From Collinsella stercoris DSM 13279 (GTDB lineage: Bacteria; Actinomycetota; Coriobacteriia; Coriobacteriales; Coriobacteriaceae), in NCBI RefSeq assembly GCF_020735465.1, contig NZ_CP085935.1:1426001-1490000 (forward strand): DNA of 64,000 nt, in the 5' to 3' direction. Each line of letters begins with the position of its first letter. The stretch's first letter is position 1. Shown here piece by piece: positions 47,319 through 60,600 of the stretch. The translations under genes and the position numbers were made by a program. The notes below the pieces were generated by a model. It saw nothing but the letters and a program-made list of their open reading frames with translations, was not told the DNA's origin and searched no databases.

Positions 47319-47414
47319 CCGTTGGGTGTCAAACAAAAAGCCGTCGAGACCAAACAAAAAGCCGTTGGGGGCCAAACAAAGAGTCGCGTCCGGGCCGTCG
47401 GGGGCCAAACAGGA
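47319..47414. repeat. tandem repeat array, part 1 (interrupted by IS256)
   Basis: About four imperfect units of 21-33 bases: CCGTCGGGGGCCAAACA followed by AAAAG or a GTCCGGG-containing tail. The array continues on the other side of the IS at 48799-48880. It lies upstream of ychF on its promoter side. Confidence 0.7.
47406..47414 (+). repeat. 9-bp target duplication of IS256 copy 2, left
   Basis: CAAACAGGA occurs here and at 48799-48807, directly outside the two ends. Confidence 0.85.
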
Positions 47415-48798
47415 GGTCAAGTCCATTTTTGTGTGTAAATTCGCAACCGCCGCTTTCTCCTATGCCGCGAGCCTCAGCTGGCGCTGCTCGCGCGCGATGA
47501 CCTCCAGGCGCGGGACCACGCCCTGCAGCTCCTTCACGGCCGGCGAGTAGAACAGCCTGCGACCGGCCGCCCAGCGCTCGCCCTCCTCGATGAGCACGGC
47601 CCCGATCAGCCTCGCTATCGAGTCCGCGTTCGGGAACACCTTGACCACCGACGACCTCCTCTTCACCTCCCCGTTCAGCCTCTCGAGGTGGTTCGACGTC
47701 CGCACGACCCGCCGCAGCGCCTCGGGCAGCTCCATCACCGTCATCGCGTCGTCGAACCCGGCGTCGAGCCGCTCGACCGCCCTGGGCGCGGCCCCGGCGT
47801 AGTCGGCCGCGATCTCGTCGCGCCTGCGACGCGCCTCCGCCATGGTCTTCGCGTTGAACATCTCCGCGAGCTCGCCGCGCAGCCCGACCCTCAGGCGCTT
47901 CGGCGCGGCGTCGACGACGTTGCGGGCGAAGTGGGCCTGGCAGCGCTGCCAGGGCACCTCGGGGAACACGGACTGCAGCGCGGCGACGAGCCCCTCGTGC
48001 GCGTCGGTGGTCGCGAGCCGGACCCCCGACAGGCCGCGGCGGCGCAGCCCGGCGAGGAACCGCGTCCAGCTCTCGGTCGTCTCGGCGTCCGCGACCTCGA
48101 AGCCGAGCACCTCCTTGCGGCCGTCCGGCGTGAACCCGATGGCCACGAGCAGCGCCTTCGCCACGACCCTGTGGCCCTCGCGGCACTTGATGTAGGTGGC
48201 GTCCGCCATGAGGAACGGGTGGTCTCCCTCGATGGGCCGCGCGAGGAACTCCCCGACGATCGCGTCGAGGTCGCGGCACGCCTCGGAGACGCACTGCTTC
48301 GAGAAGCTCTTCCCGCAGATGGTCTCCATGACCCTGCCGACCTTGGCGGTGGAGACGCCGGAGACGACCATCTCGGCCATGGTCGTGACCAGCGCGGCCT
48401 CGCTGCGGCTGTAGTTGTCGAAGACGAGCGTCCTGAACGGCGCGTTCCGGTGCCTCGGGACCGTCAGCTCGATCGTGCCGACGCGCGTCGCCAGGGGCCT
48501 CTCCCTCGTGCCGTTGCGCACGTCGGTGCGCGCCTCGGCCCTCTCGTAGCGGGCCGCCCCGAGCTGCTCGTCGGACTCCGCGAGCAGCACCGCGTTCAGG
48601 GACTTCTGCAGCAGGGCCGCGAACGCGCCGCCGGTGTCGCCGGCGAGAAGGGAGAGGATCTCGTCCTGGTCTAGTGTAAGATTGATTCGAGCCATGCTCG
48701 TCCTCCAAGTAATCGTTGTGGTTTGGCGATTGCAAGTTTACTTGGTCGGCGGGCCTCTGGCTCGCCTTTGCTATTTACACCACTTTACGGACGCGACC
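47415..48798 (-). mobile_element. IS256-family insertion sequence, copy 2
   Basis: 1384 bp, same ends and, by eye, the same sequence as 25377-26760. It landed within a tandem repeat array and shows its own 9-bp duplication, different from that of copy 1, so both copies arose by independent transposition. Confidence 0.93.
47460..48695 (-). CDS. IS256-family (mutator-type) transposase, copy 2
   Basis: 411 residues identical to the product at 25422-26657, with the same D165, D231, E343 triad. See that entry for motifs. Confidence 0.95.
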   Translation of the reverse strand: MARINLTLDQDEILSLLAGDTGGAFAALLQKSLNAVLLAESDEQLGAARYERAEARTDVRNGTRERPLATRVGTIELTVPRHRNAPFRTLVFDNYSRSEAALVTTMAEMVVSGVSTAKVGRVMETICGKSFSKQCVSEACRDLDAIVGEFLARPIEGDHPFLMADATYIKCREGHRVVAKALLVAIGFTPDGRKEVLGFEVADAETTESWTRFLAGLRRRGLSGVRLATTDAHEGLVAALQSVFPEVPWQRCQAHFARNVVDAAPKRLRVGLRGELAEMFNAKTMAEARRRRDEIAADYAGAAPRAVERLDAGFDDAMTVMELPEALRRVVRTSNHLERLNGEVKRRSSVVKVFPNADSIARLIGAVLIEEGERWAAGRRLFYSPAVKELQGVVPRLEVIAREQRQLRLAA

Positions 48799-48880
48799 CA
48801 AACAGGAACCACGTCCGGGCCGTCGGAGGCCAAACAGGGGGGCACGTCCGGCCTCTGAGCGCTAAACATGAATCCGCATT
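48799..48880. repeat. tandem repeat array, part 2
   Basis: Continues the 47319-47414 array with units CCAAACAGGAACCACGTCCG, then GCCGTCGGAGGCCAAACAGG, then a decayed unit with CTAAACA. Confidence 0.65.
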
Positions 48881-48881
48881 G

Positions 48882-49004
48882 AAAATGTGTGGGGTTTATT
48901 TTTAATCGTCGAGTACAGGCGCGCTTTTACAAAAGAAATGCCTGATAAATATTGCGGTCAAACCGCGTCTACTCGGGGACGCGCAATTAAACCCCACACA
49001 TTTT
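48882..49004. repeat. 123-bp nested inverted repeat
   Basis: Outer arms AAAATGTGTGGGGTTTA (48882-48898) and TAAACCCCACACATTTT (48988-49004) are perfect. Inner arms CGAGTA (48910-48915) and TACTCG (48970-48975) sit 28-29 bases from each end, a geometry very like that of 26917-27043. No coding frame. The rest of 49005-49158 has no gene. Confidence 0.7.
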
Positions 49005-49158
49005 ATTTCTTAACCCCTCCCATGTTGGACAATCACAGTGAAAGGCCCACTTTTGAGTCGACTTTGCCCCACCTTCGGCCCGAAGGCGAGTTCAGAGTTC
49101 GAGGCCCGTTAAGGTGAATTCGAAACCCATACCAGCTCGCAAGCTCGAATCTCAAATC

Positions 49159-50424
49159 CTAGTCGCCGAGCTTTTCAATCTGGTCAAGCGCCTTGCCGAG
49201 CTTTTGCTTGACCTCGGCCTTTGCCTCGGCATATTCGGCCTTCGCCTCGGCGGCGAGCTTGGCCTTGCGCTCGGCCTCGGGATCGGGCACGACCAGGTCG
49301 GCACCGTCGCGCTCGACCATCTTGAGCGCACGGTCGCCGCACACCTCGGTGCACAGGCCGCAACCGATGCAGTACGTTGGCTCCACGGTGAACTTCCCAT
49401 TGGCAGTCAGGTCGCAGGCGAACACCGGGCACGCCGCGACGCAATCCCCGCACATGGTGCATTTGTCATGGTCGCATTCGGGAAGCTGCACGCGCACGTT
49501 CTCGGCCAAGTCGGGATGTTGCTGCAGCGTCGAGAGCATGAGCTGGCGCCCCTGGGTGAGGACGCGACGGCGTTTTTGCGTGGTGGTGCCGCACGCGGCG
49601 TTGAGGGTCCTCTCCAGCGCGCTCACGCGGCTCGTGTGCTCGCGGATGCGCTGCGTCACGGTCGCCACGGCAGCGGTCGCCGGCGTGAGCTTGGACACCG
49701 TCAGACCCGTCTGGCGCACGATGTTGTCGACGAACTCCTTGCGCTCGTACTCGCGGCGTTTGTTGCACACAAGGTCCTTCGGGTCGACCTCGAGACCCAT
49801 GCCACGACCGACCCACTCCTCGGCAGTCGCGATGGCCTCGCCGAGCATCTCCTCGCCCACGGCGTTTCGACAGGCCGTGCAGATGTCGAGCGGCAGGTAC
49901 ACGCTCACGTTGGGAAAATCGGTGAGGATGGAGAACCACGTCTCGCGCGTGACATCGCCCACGCAGGCAAGCACGACTTCGTTCTCGCGCGGGATGCGCT
50001 TGAGGGCACGCGTACAGGTGACGTAGGCCGTCTCGTGGGCGGTCGCCGCGCGAGCCACGGCGTCGTAAACCTTCTTGGGCTGCAGGCGCGGACTCACGAA
50101 CGCCTCCGTGGGACACGATGCCACGCACAGGCCGCACTTGCGGCAGCTGTCGAGCACGTCGATGGCACCGTCCTCGATCTCGATGGCGTTAACGGGGCAC
50201 ACGTCGATGCACGCGCGGCAGCCGCTCTTGTCGGACTTGCAGGCCAGGCATGGAATGCAGTTCACACGCGGACGTTCTTTGTAATCCGCCGGGTTCCAAT
50301 GCGGCTTGGAATCGTCCACCGTGCCGATCAGCGCGTCGGTAATGCCGCCGAACGGGTTTTTGAGCGCATCGATGCCCTTGCTGATATCGATAATGTCGTC
50401 GAACATGTCGCGCTGCTGAGCCAT
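49159..50424 (-). CDS. four-cluster 4Fe-4S ferredoxin-like protein
   Basis: 421 residues. Two 4Fe-4S motifs at the N-terminus (CLACKSDKSGCRACIDVCP and CRKCGLCVASCP), a middle region of about 200 residues with further Cys (ICTACRN, VCNKRRE) and two motifs near the C-terminus (CTMCGDCVAACP and CIGCGLCTEVCG). It ends in an Ala/Glu/Lys coiled coil. No transmembrane span. Probably a cytoplasmic electron carrier or a subunit of a redox complex; since the rnf operon lacks RnfB Fe-S domains, it is a possible partner, which is inference only. Confidence 0.8.
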   Translation of the reverse strand: MAQQRDMFDDIIDISKGIDALKNPFGGITDALIGTVDDSKPHWNPADYKERPRVNCIPCLACKSDKSGCRACIDVCPVNAIEIEDGAIDVLDSCRKCGLCVASCPTEAFVSPRLQPKKVYDAVARAATAHETAYVTCTRALKRIPRENEVVLACVGDVTRETWFSILTDFPNVSVYLPLDICTACRNAVGEEMLGEAIATAEEWVGRGMGLEVDPKDLVCNKRREYERKEFVDNIVRQTGLTVSKLTPATAAVATVTQRIREHTSRVSALERTLNAACGTTTQKRRRVLTQGRQLMLSTLQQHPDLAENVRVQLPECDHDKCTMCGDCVAACPVFACDLTANGKFTVEPTYCIGCGLCTEVCGDRALKMVERDGADLVVPDPEAERKAKLAAEAKAEYAEAKAEVKQKLGKALDQIEKLGD

Positions 50425-50565
50425 GCGTATCCCCTTGCGCTCGATTTACCGAAAAACACGCCCGCCATCCAGACGGGCGCGTTCACAGCACCATATTGTA
50501 CTCAGCGCCGACTCACTTCGCGAGAGTTCCAAATGCGGATGCGCGCCCAAGGCGCCTGCCGTCCG

Positions 50566-51228
50566 CTACGCGCCAAGGCGCGTGCTCGCGAAGAAGCAGG
50601 TACCGGCGAGCGCCAGCACCACGAGGGCACCGGAGATATCGACGAGCACCCCGCCGATGCCGCGATGTGCACGCCAGACGCCAAGGCCCTCGGAGCCACG
50701 CCTCCACGTGCGCCAGAGCAGCACAGCCATACCGGCAATCCCCACGATGTTTTGCAGGAGCATCTCGGCGCACAGAAGCGCGATAAGGTTCGACACGGCA
50801 TAGCCCGTGTCCCCCTGCGCGTAATGACGGTAGACGAACCGTAGCAAATACGCCACGAATGGCTGCAGACACGCGGCGATGAGCGTGATCGATGCGGCGG
50901 GGTTCTCGGCGAACGTCGCTTGCAGGCCCTCGGCCGAAAGCCCACTGCCCGCCATGGACAGCACCGCGACCGTTCCAACCAGCACAAGGCACAGCACGAC
51001 CTCAACCGTCGTGAAGATGCGCTTCGTGAGCTGCTCACGGCCAGACAAGTTCTCCTCGTCGAGTGCCGGCAGCCACCAGGATCGACGGTCGCCGGGGGCA
51101 TTGGCTTTGTGTGCGCCCGCCGTCTCTCCGTTGCGAGCTACTTGGCCCTGCACGCCCGCATGCCCCTCGCGCCGAGAATCGGCCTTCGTACCAGCCGCCG
51201 CAACCTGCGCCCTCGTCTTCTTCGCCAC
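50566..51228 (-). CDS. multi-span membrane protein, unknown function
   Basis: 220 residues from GTG 51228 (GGGA upstream). A basic, Ala/Gly-rich N-terminal 70 residues, then about five hydrophobic spans including VVLCLVLVGTVAVLSMAG and ITLIAACLQPFVAYLLRFVY, and LVVLALAGTCFF at the end. A longer frame to ATG 51339 adds a stretch that looks hydrophobic but has no ribosome site. No family is recognised. Confidence 0.6.
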   Translation of the reverse strand: MAKKTRAQVAAAGTKADSRREGHAGVQGQVARNGETAGAHKANAPGDRRSWWLPALDEENLSGREQLTKRIFTTVEVVLCLVLVGTVAVLSMAGSGLSAEGLQATFAENPAASITLIAACLQPFVAYLLRFVYRHYAQGDTGYAVSNLIALLCAEMLLQNIVGIAGMAVLLWRTWRRGSEGLGVWRAHRGIGGVLVDISGALVVLALAGTCFFASTRLGA

Positions 51229-51387
51229 TCCCAGCACATCCTTTCGCCCGCCAACACGCAACCATGCCACCGCAAAGGTTATCACGACTATCCCAAGTGC
51301 CGCAGATCGCCCCGAAAGAGGCGGGCGCACGCCTTGCATGCGGCGCCCGACGATTGAGGGGCGAGGTGCGGTGCTTGGAGAAGCCGA

Positions 51388-54502
<3,115 letters not shown>

Positions 54503-54595
54503 GGCAGGAAGTTCCTTTCCCCTCTCGTGCGTCCCGTCCTTTGCGGGGCGCTACGTGCCACCTGCGCGAACATCCCTTGGCGCCTTTACGGGATT

Positions 54596-54611
54596 ACTTG
54601 TTCGTACAAGT
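54596..54611. promoter_or_regulatory. GntR operator 1
   Basis: ACTTGTTCGTACAAGT, a perfect 16-base palindrome, just downstream of the -10 box of the PTS promoter. Confidence 0.8.
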
Positions 54612-54622
54612 TGTGTGGCATC

Positions 54623-54651
54623 ATAATTGCTTACTTGTTCGTACAAGTCAA
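54623..54651 (-). promoter_or_regulatory. promoter of the PTS-GH4 operon
   Basis: On the minus strand TTGACT (54651-54646), 17 bases, then AATTAT (54628-54623). Operator 2 lies between the two boxes, so a bound repressor would block polymerase. Confidence 0.6.
54633..54648. promoter_or_regulatory. GntR operator 2
   Basis: Same 16-base palindrome ACTTGTTCGTACAAGT, within the spacer of the PTS promoter, 37 bases from operator 1. Confidence 0.8.
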
Positions 54652-54760
54652 TTATTGAGAAGGGGCCTTCCCTGAACGGTCGGTTTTTACCGGTGAACGT
54701 GTTTCTATGCTGATGGTCGACGGCATGCGCGATCGTACACCAGCGCGCCCTGTTGCAGTA

Positions 54761-54778
54761 TCATGTTCGTACAAGATC
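54761..54778. promoter_or_regulatory. GntR operator 3 (imperfect)
   Basis: ATGTTCGTACAAGA shares the TGTTCGTACAAG core with operators 1 and 2 and lies 35-52 bases upstream of the regulator's ATG, which suggests autoregulation. Confidence 0.6.
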
Positions 54779-54812
54779 AAACAAGGTAAGCTCGCACGGA
54801 CGTGGGGTCATC

Positions 54813-55535
54813 ATGCCTAAATCGGTCTACCAAGACATCTATCAAGATCTTAAAGGCCGCATCGAATGCGGCGATATTGCGTATGGCGCGTTTTTGCCCT
54901 CCGAAAACGAGCTTACGGGCAGGTACAGCTGCTCGCGCAGCTCGGTACGGCGGGCGCTCGCCGAGCTCGCGTCCGACGGCTATGTGCAGTCGCAGCAAGG
55001 TAAGGGCGTGCGCGTTATCCGCGACCCCACGCTCGACGTAAGCCGCGGCTACGACGGGCTTGAAACCTTCAACGAGATGGCAGCGCGCCTCAATTTCACG
55101 CCGGTCACGCGATGCCTGGTACTTGAGGACCTCACGGCAGACGAAGGCCTCGCCCGTCTGACGGGCTTTCCTGCAGGAAGCGAGCTCACGCACGTGCTGC
55201 GCGTCCGCATCGCCGACGGCAAGGCTCTCTCGACCGACGAAAGCTACTACCTCTCGTCGGTGGTTGAGGGGCTCACGCCCCCGATCGTAGAGGGCGGCAT
55301 CTATCGTTTTTTAGAGGGGGAGCGCGGAATCAAAATCGCCACAAGCCGCCGCATCATCACCGTTGAGGGCATAACCGAGCAGGACGAGCGCTGCATCGAT
55401 CTTGATGGGTTCAACGCCGTCTCGGTTATGCGCAGCCACACATTTGACCTTGAGGGCGTCATGGTCGAATACACCGAGACGCGTCAACGGCCCGAGACTT
55501 TCTCCCAGTACTCCACCACCACTCGCACGCGATAA
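54813..55535 (+). CDS. GntR/HutC family repressor of the alpha-glucoside operon
   Basis: 240 residues. N-terminal GntR winged helix (YQDIYQDLKGRIECGDIAYG, LPSENELTGRYSCSRSSVRRAL, QSQQGKGVRV) and a C-terminal UTRA ligand domain (SYYLSSVVEGLTPPI, MRSHTFDLEGVMVEYTET). TreR-like repressors of this kind sense phosphorylated sugars. ATG 54813 has GGGGT upstream; the frame opens 20 codons earlier without a ribosome site. Divergent from the PTS gene, with three matching operators in between. Confidence 0.9.
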   Translation: MPKSVYQDIYQDLKGRIECGDIAYGAFLPSENELTGRYSCSRSSVRRALAELASDGYVQSQQGKGVRVIRDPTLDVSRGYDGLETFNEMAARLNFTPVTRCLVLEDLTADEGLARLTGFPAGSELTHVLRVRIADGKALSTDESYYLSSVVEGLTPPIVEGGIYRFLEGERGIKIATSRRIITVEGITEQDERCIDLDGFNAVSVMRSHTFDLEGVMVEYTETRQRPETFSQYSTTTRTR

Positions 55536-55658
55536 GCTGCCGCGTTGGCCCGTCGACCCGTCCGCGAGTCAACCGCACCCCTTCCCACGTGCAACGCCTC
55601 CGCATTCCCTACGGAAAACGGGGGCGAGCATGGCTGCAACTGTGGCCAAAGCCACGTG

Positions 55659-57308
55659 TCATTGCATGCGCTCAAGCACGGTAACCGTATAGTTGTTCCG
55701 CTCGTACGGACGATAGAACGTCCTTCCCTCAACCACCTCAAATGCACCGGTCGCCACGAGGTCATCTGCAAGCGACGTGACCTCGTATACGTCGTTTTCC
55801 TCCGCATTGTCTTCATCAAGCACCACAATAAATCGCCCGGAGGCACTCAAGACCTCCTCGACATGTGCCGCAAACGACATAACGGGCGCGTACACGCGGT
55901 ACGCGCGGCCGATACCCGTATCGGGGGCAATGAACGTCTGCGGCACATCGTCGCACATCACCGCATACGTTCCTGCACACAAAATATTACTTGAAATAAC
56001 GGTGGGCTCACCATCGTTATCGTAGGTGTGCGCCACCGCCTCGAGATAGTCAATCGGCTCATTGTTGAGCTGGGAATACCCGGCGGCCACAAAAACCGCC
56101 TGGCCATATAGCCCCACAGCGATGAGCGCCGCACAGCCGCAGGCGATTGCACGCACACCCAAAAGCTTTGCCGCAACGATAGAGATGACCAGCAGCAACG
56201 GCGGCAACGCAACGTAAAAGTAGCGAGCAACAGCTATAGGGGATGCCAGAAGCACCGAAGCAGCCAAGGCGAACGCCACCGTACCTGCATACACTGCAAC
56301 GCCCCACCAAACGTCGACGGCCCAATCATCCGAGCGCTGCACGCGACAATGGGACCCGCGTGCCAGCGGCCTCAATGAAATCATGCAAAACCTGATAAAC
56401 AGAAAGGCAAGTAGAAGCAGAAGCGCGGCAGCAAGCGCAAGGAACACCAGCGCAACCATTTGGAGCATGCCACCGCTCAGACCACGAGCCTCATCGAGCA
56501 TCTGGGTCGAAACGAGCGGATATACCATCATTTGAGCAAGGCGGGCGGGCGTGAGCTTAATCCAATAAGACGTTGATACCACGGAGAGCTGGTCCAACAG
56601 TTTAAGTAACCACGGGGCGTACAAGGCAAGCTGGCATACGGTCGATACAACAAATGCGCCCATGTTGGATTGAGCATTTTCCGACTTTGCCGCAACGCCG
56701 CGCAGCAGATGAATCATGAGCAGCAAGTTAATAATGAATGCGGCAATGGCACCAAAATAATGCAAATATGCCGAGGCGAGGCTCGCTAGGGCAAAAAGAA
56801 CCCAAAGGCGCGTCGGGCGTCGGGCGCCTGCATCGGAAAGCTTTTTGATATGCAGCGCGCACAGGAAACACGCCCCGATCGAAAAAGCAGCCCAAGAATA
56901 CATGCGAAGCTGCACGGACATTGACGAGGCGTGCGGCAACATAACGGACATCACGGCAAACAGCAGACCGGCAATATCGCCGTAATCCCGTCGAACGACC
57001 GTTGCGCCCAGCACGGCGAACAAGAACGTTGGAAGCAGCGTAACCACGCGATAGACGATTAAATTCGTTCCAAAAATTACGTTCACCAGATGGAGCATCC
57101 AGTAGTACAGCACAGGGTGAACGTCCAAAGCAGCAATGTCCCAAATCTCCGCAAACGAGTGGGTCGCCATAGCAACTGAGAAGCTCTCGTCAAACCACAA
57201 TTCGTTAGTAAAGGCTCCCGTAAGCAGAAATGCGGCGCTCAATACAAGCAGTACAGGCCAAATGATGGAGGGGGGTGGAACAAGGCCGGGGCTCTTCGTG
57301 CGCACCAT
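55659..57308 (-). CDS. GT39/ArnT-like membrane glycosyltransferase
   Basis: 549 residues from ATG 57308. About ten transmembrane spans. The first external loop holds LWFDESFSVAMATHSFAEIW and LDVHPVLYYWMLHLVN, the Asp/Glu-containing pattern of PMT/ArnT-type (GT-C) transferases that use polyprenyl-phosphate sugars. The C-terminal 100 residues are soluble and extracytoplasmic. The start is uncertain: ATG 57371 is an alternative and the frame runs on through a repeat. Confidence 0.75.
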   Translation of the reverse strand: MVRTKSPGLVPPPSIIWPVLLVLSAAFLLTGAFTNELWFDESFSVAMATHSFAEIWDIAALDVHPVLYYWMLHLVNVIFGTNLIVYRVVTLLPTFLFAVLGATVVRRDYGDIAGLLFAVMSVMLPHASSMSVQLRMYSWAAFSIGACFLCALHIKKLSDAGARRPTRLWVLFALASLASAYLHYFGAIAAFIINLLLMIHLLRGVAAKSENAQSNMGAFVVSTVCQLALYAPWLLKLLDQLSVVSTSYWIKLTPARLAQMMVYPLVSTQMLDEARGLSGGMLQMVALVFLALAAALLLLLAFLFIRFCMISLRPLARGSHCRVQRSDDWAVDVWWGVAVYAGTVAFALAASVLLASPIAVARYFYVALPPLLLVISIVAAKLLGVRAIACGCAALIAVGLYGQAVFVAAGYSQLNNEPIDYLEAVAHTYDNDGEPTVISSNILCAGTYAVMCDDVPQTFIAPDTGIGRAYRVYAPVMSFAAHVEEVLSASGRFIVVLDEDNAEENDVYEVTSLADDLVATGAFEVVEGRTFYRPYERNNYTVTVLERMQ

Positions 57309-57482
57309 TTCACATCCAATCGCTCGATAAACACCTCGAGCTATTGTATACCTGCGTACAGGATTGAACATGACGAGGGGCGCCCGATATGTGTCGACCA
57401 TGCAAGACAATAGTGGCTGTTTTGTCTTTTCTCGCAATACGCAACGGTCGTGCGCCCTCACTAACGCCGACCACCAGGGCGT

Positions 57483-57580
57483 TGTGCAATTCGGGGACGG
57501 GTGCAATATTACACATCCGCGCCGTGGCAGCCCAGGCAAAATCCCAATGTGTAATTTTGCACCCGTCCCCGAATTGCACA
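57483..57580. repeat. 98-bp palindromic repeat, copy A
   Basis: Inverted arms of 34 bases, one mismatch: TGTGCAATTCGGGGACGGGT at one end and its complement at the other. Matches copy B at 61160-61257 except for four positions. GGGGACGGGT is the type of core seen in REP elements. Confidence 0.85.
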
Positions 57581-57585
57581 TCGGG

Positions 57586-57628
57586 CAAAAAGGGCGCCCA
57601 CCCTCCGCGGTTGGAGGACGAGCGCCCC
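57586..57628 (-). terminator. terminator of the LPXTG glycosidase gene
   Basis: On the minus strand GGGCGC...GGCGCCC closes a GC stem (57591-57628) followed by TTTTT at 57590-57586, 44 bases after the gene's stop. Confidence 0.8.
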
Positions 57629-57671
57629 GTCATGACTGGAGTTGTTCGCGTGACGCTACGTCACTAGTTCG

Positions 57672-60600
57672 TCATTGGCGCCGGGGGCGACCGGAGCGCT
57701 TGTGGCTCCGCGCTCCCGCCAGCGTGATTAGGGTTCCGGCGCCGGCAACGCCCGCAACGAGCAGCATCGAAGCATCGCCGGTTTGGGGCAGACCGCCCTC
57801 GGGCTTAGGCGCAGGCTTGGGGCCGGCCGGCTTCTCCTGAGCAGGGGGCTCGGGGGTAACCGGGGGCTCAGGCTCAGGAGTGACCGGCGGCTCGGAGTCG
57901 CCCGTCCCCTCGCCCACCGTCACGATCGTGAAGGAGTGCGGGGCGAGCTCCAGCTCGTGCGTGGCGCCCGTGGCCCGTTCGGTGCGCTCCTCAACCGTCA
58001 CGTTGTTGGGGTTGGCCAGGTCGTTCTCCTGATAGAAGTTGTCGCCCGACAGCGTCTGGACCTTGAGGGTCTTCCCCGTGAGGTCCATGTCCTTCACGGC
58101 GAGCGTGACCTTCTGCGACAGCGCGGCGTCGGCACCGGCCGTCTCGACGTCGTTCAGACCCAGGTTGACGATGGCGATATACAGGGTGCCGTTCTCGTCG
58201 ATCGAGGCCATCACGGAATGCTGCGTCACGCCGTTGGACAGCGTAGCCTCGTTGGACAGCGTCGTTCCCACCATCTTGGAGCCAAAGCTGCCGTTGAGCA
58301 TCTGGAAGATATGGGCGCTCGGCGTGGCAAAGAACTTAAACTCGCCGGTGCCATCTTTCTGATTGTTCAGGTCGCCCTGGGCAACCGCCTGAATCACGGC
58401 CTGCTGGGTGGGGCCGAGCGAGTCGGCACCGCTGGAATAGTAGTCGACCAGGCAGTGCTTTTGGATGTAGGGGCTCCCCTGCTCGGCGTACTCCATGATG
58501 GCGCGGGCGATGTAGAGCGCATGCGTCTGCGAACGCACCATGGGGTTGGTTGAGCGGAAGATGCCGTACTCGGAGATGACCGGAACCTTGGTGTCGTCGC
58601 CCGTCACCTGGCGCATGTGATCGACATGGCCCTGAACGCTGTTGGCCACACCGTCGCCCAGACGCATGACGTCGAGGTACCACTGGGTCTTGTTCTCGAC
58701 GGTCGGGGCATCGTTGTTGTAGGCGGGGTTGCCGACCTTGTTGGTGTAGGGGTGCACGGCCATGCCGTCGTAGAGGTGGTCGGCGCCCTTCGCGTGCATC
58801 TTGTCGACGAAGTCGTTTGCCTCCCAAGAGGTGTAGATGTTGATCTCGGCGTCCCCATCGATCTGCTTCATGGTGTCGCGCATCTTCTGGGAGATGTCTA
58901 TGAATCCGTCGCGCGCGACTTGGTAGTCGACCTTGACCTGCCTGCCCTGCTCGGGAATCGCGCCATGCTCGCCGTCGCCGAAGGTGAAGAAGCCGGTGGT
59001 CATGTCAAGCTGGTAGACCTTGTCGGTTGGGCCGGCGTCCTTGATGTTGTCAACGGCGGTCCACAGCTCGTCGCCCACGTAAACCTTGACGGAATCCTTC
59101 ACCACCGAATCGCGGGCGCGGCCGTTCTCATCGGTGCGCGGGATAAGCGCGTAACGGCAGGCGAATTCCTGGTTTTTCTCGCCCGTGGAATAGGACTTGG
59201 CGACGTTCCAGTCGCCGCGCACGACGGCGTACTGCTTGTTGAAGGTCGCGGTGCCGCCGTCGACGTAACCCTCGAGGGCGCCGCCGTTCACGCTGGGCAT
59301 CCAGTACTGCTGCGACGAGGTGCCGTCGTCGCCACCCTGGTTGTTCTCGTTGCCGATCTCAAAGTAGCGAATGCCAAAGGGCTCGGGATGGCCGAGCTCG
59401 GCGCGCTTGTCCGCCCAGGCAATGCCGCCGTTGGGGTTGGTGCCCTGACGGGCGTTGAGGAACTCGACCATATCGGCGGCGTCAAGCGCGTCGCCGCGGC
59501 CGATGCCGTACACCATGATGATCTCGGAGTTCATCTGCTCGGCAAATTCGGCAACCTCAAGCAGGCCAAACGCGGGGATAAAGCCGGCCTGGCCCTGGTT
59601 GTTATAGAAGCCGTGAATCTGCGGGGTGCGCTCAATCTCCGGAGTTGCGGGGTTCAGGTCGCCGATGGACTCGGTCCACACGTAGTTGTTGGAGATCGTG
59701 CCGCCCGGGTAGCGCAGGGAGCCGAAGCCCGCCTGCTTGTAGAGCGCTGCGAAGTCGTCCTTGACGGTGCCGTCCGGATTCACAGTGCCGTACCCGTAGT
59801 TGGAATAGCGGTGGTTGATGCCAAAGAGCGAGTCGTCGATATCGCGGCCGACCGCTGTCGGGTCGACGGAGATGATGGCGCCCAGCGCGCGAACGGCGGC
59901 GACTGCCGCGGCGAGCTCGCTCTTGGCCTCCTTCATGGCCTCGACGTCCTTGCCCTCCAGAGCGGAGCGCGCCTTGTCGATGGCGGCCTTGAGCGCTTGG
60001 TGCTCGGCGGTGTCCTTGACAGATGCCGCGTCGTAGAGCTTCTGGGCAGCTTCGACGTCGCGGGCGAGCTCGTCGGCCACGGTGATATCGCCGTAGGAGA
60101 AGTAGAGCTGCTGGACTTCCTGCTCAGTCAGGGCGCGGTCGAAGATGCACAGCTCGTCGATCTTGCCCTGGAAGCGGGACATGTCGGAGGCGTTCTTGTG
60201 CTCGCCAATGAGGAGGTCCATCATGCCGGCGGGCAGATTCTCCGACCAAGAACCCGACCCCATCTTTTTGCCGTTCACGTACAGCGCCACGTTGCGAGGG
60301 TCACCCGTCTTGGTGATGACGAGGTGTTCCCAGCTGCCGCGCTTGGGATCGGAGCCCAGATTGATGTCGTTGCCGCCCACATACGAGACGAACTCGCCGC
60401 TATCGCGCTGGTACAGCAATGTGCGGCCCGCATCCGCAAACTGCAGGATGGCCGTCTTAGCACCCGGGGCCTCATCGGTTGACTTCACCCACAAGGAGAT
60501 GCTGTACACCTTCTGCGAGTCGACCGCCTGGGCGACCTTGACGTCGAAATCCTTGGTCTTGTCGGCGAGAACAAGTGAATCGCCAAGTGCCTCGAGGTCG

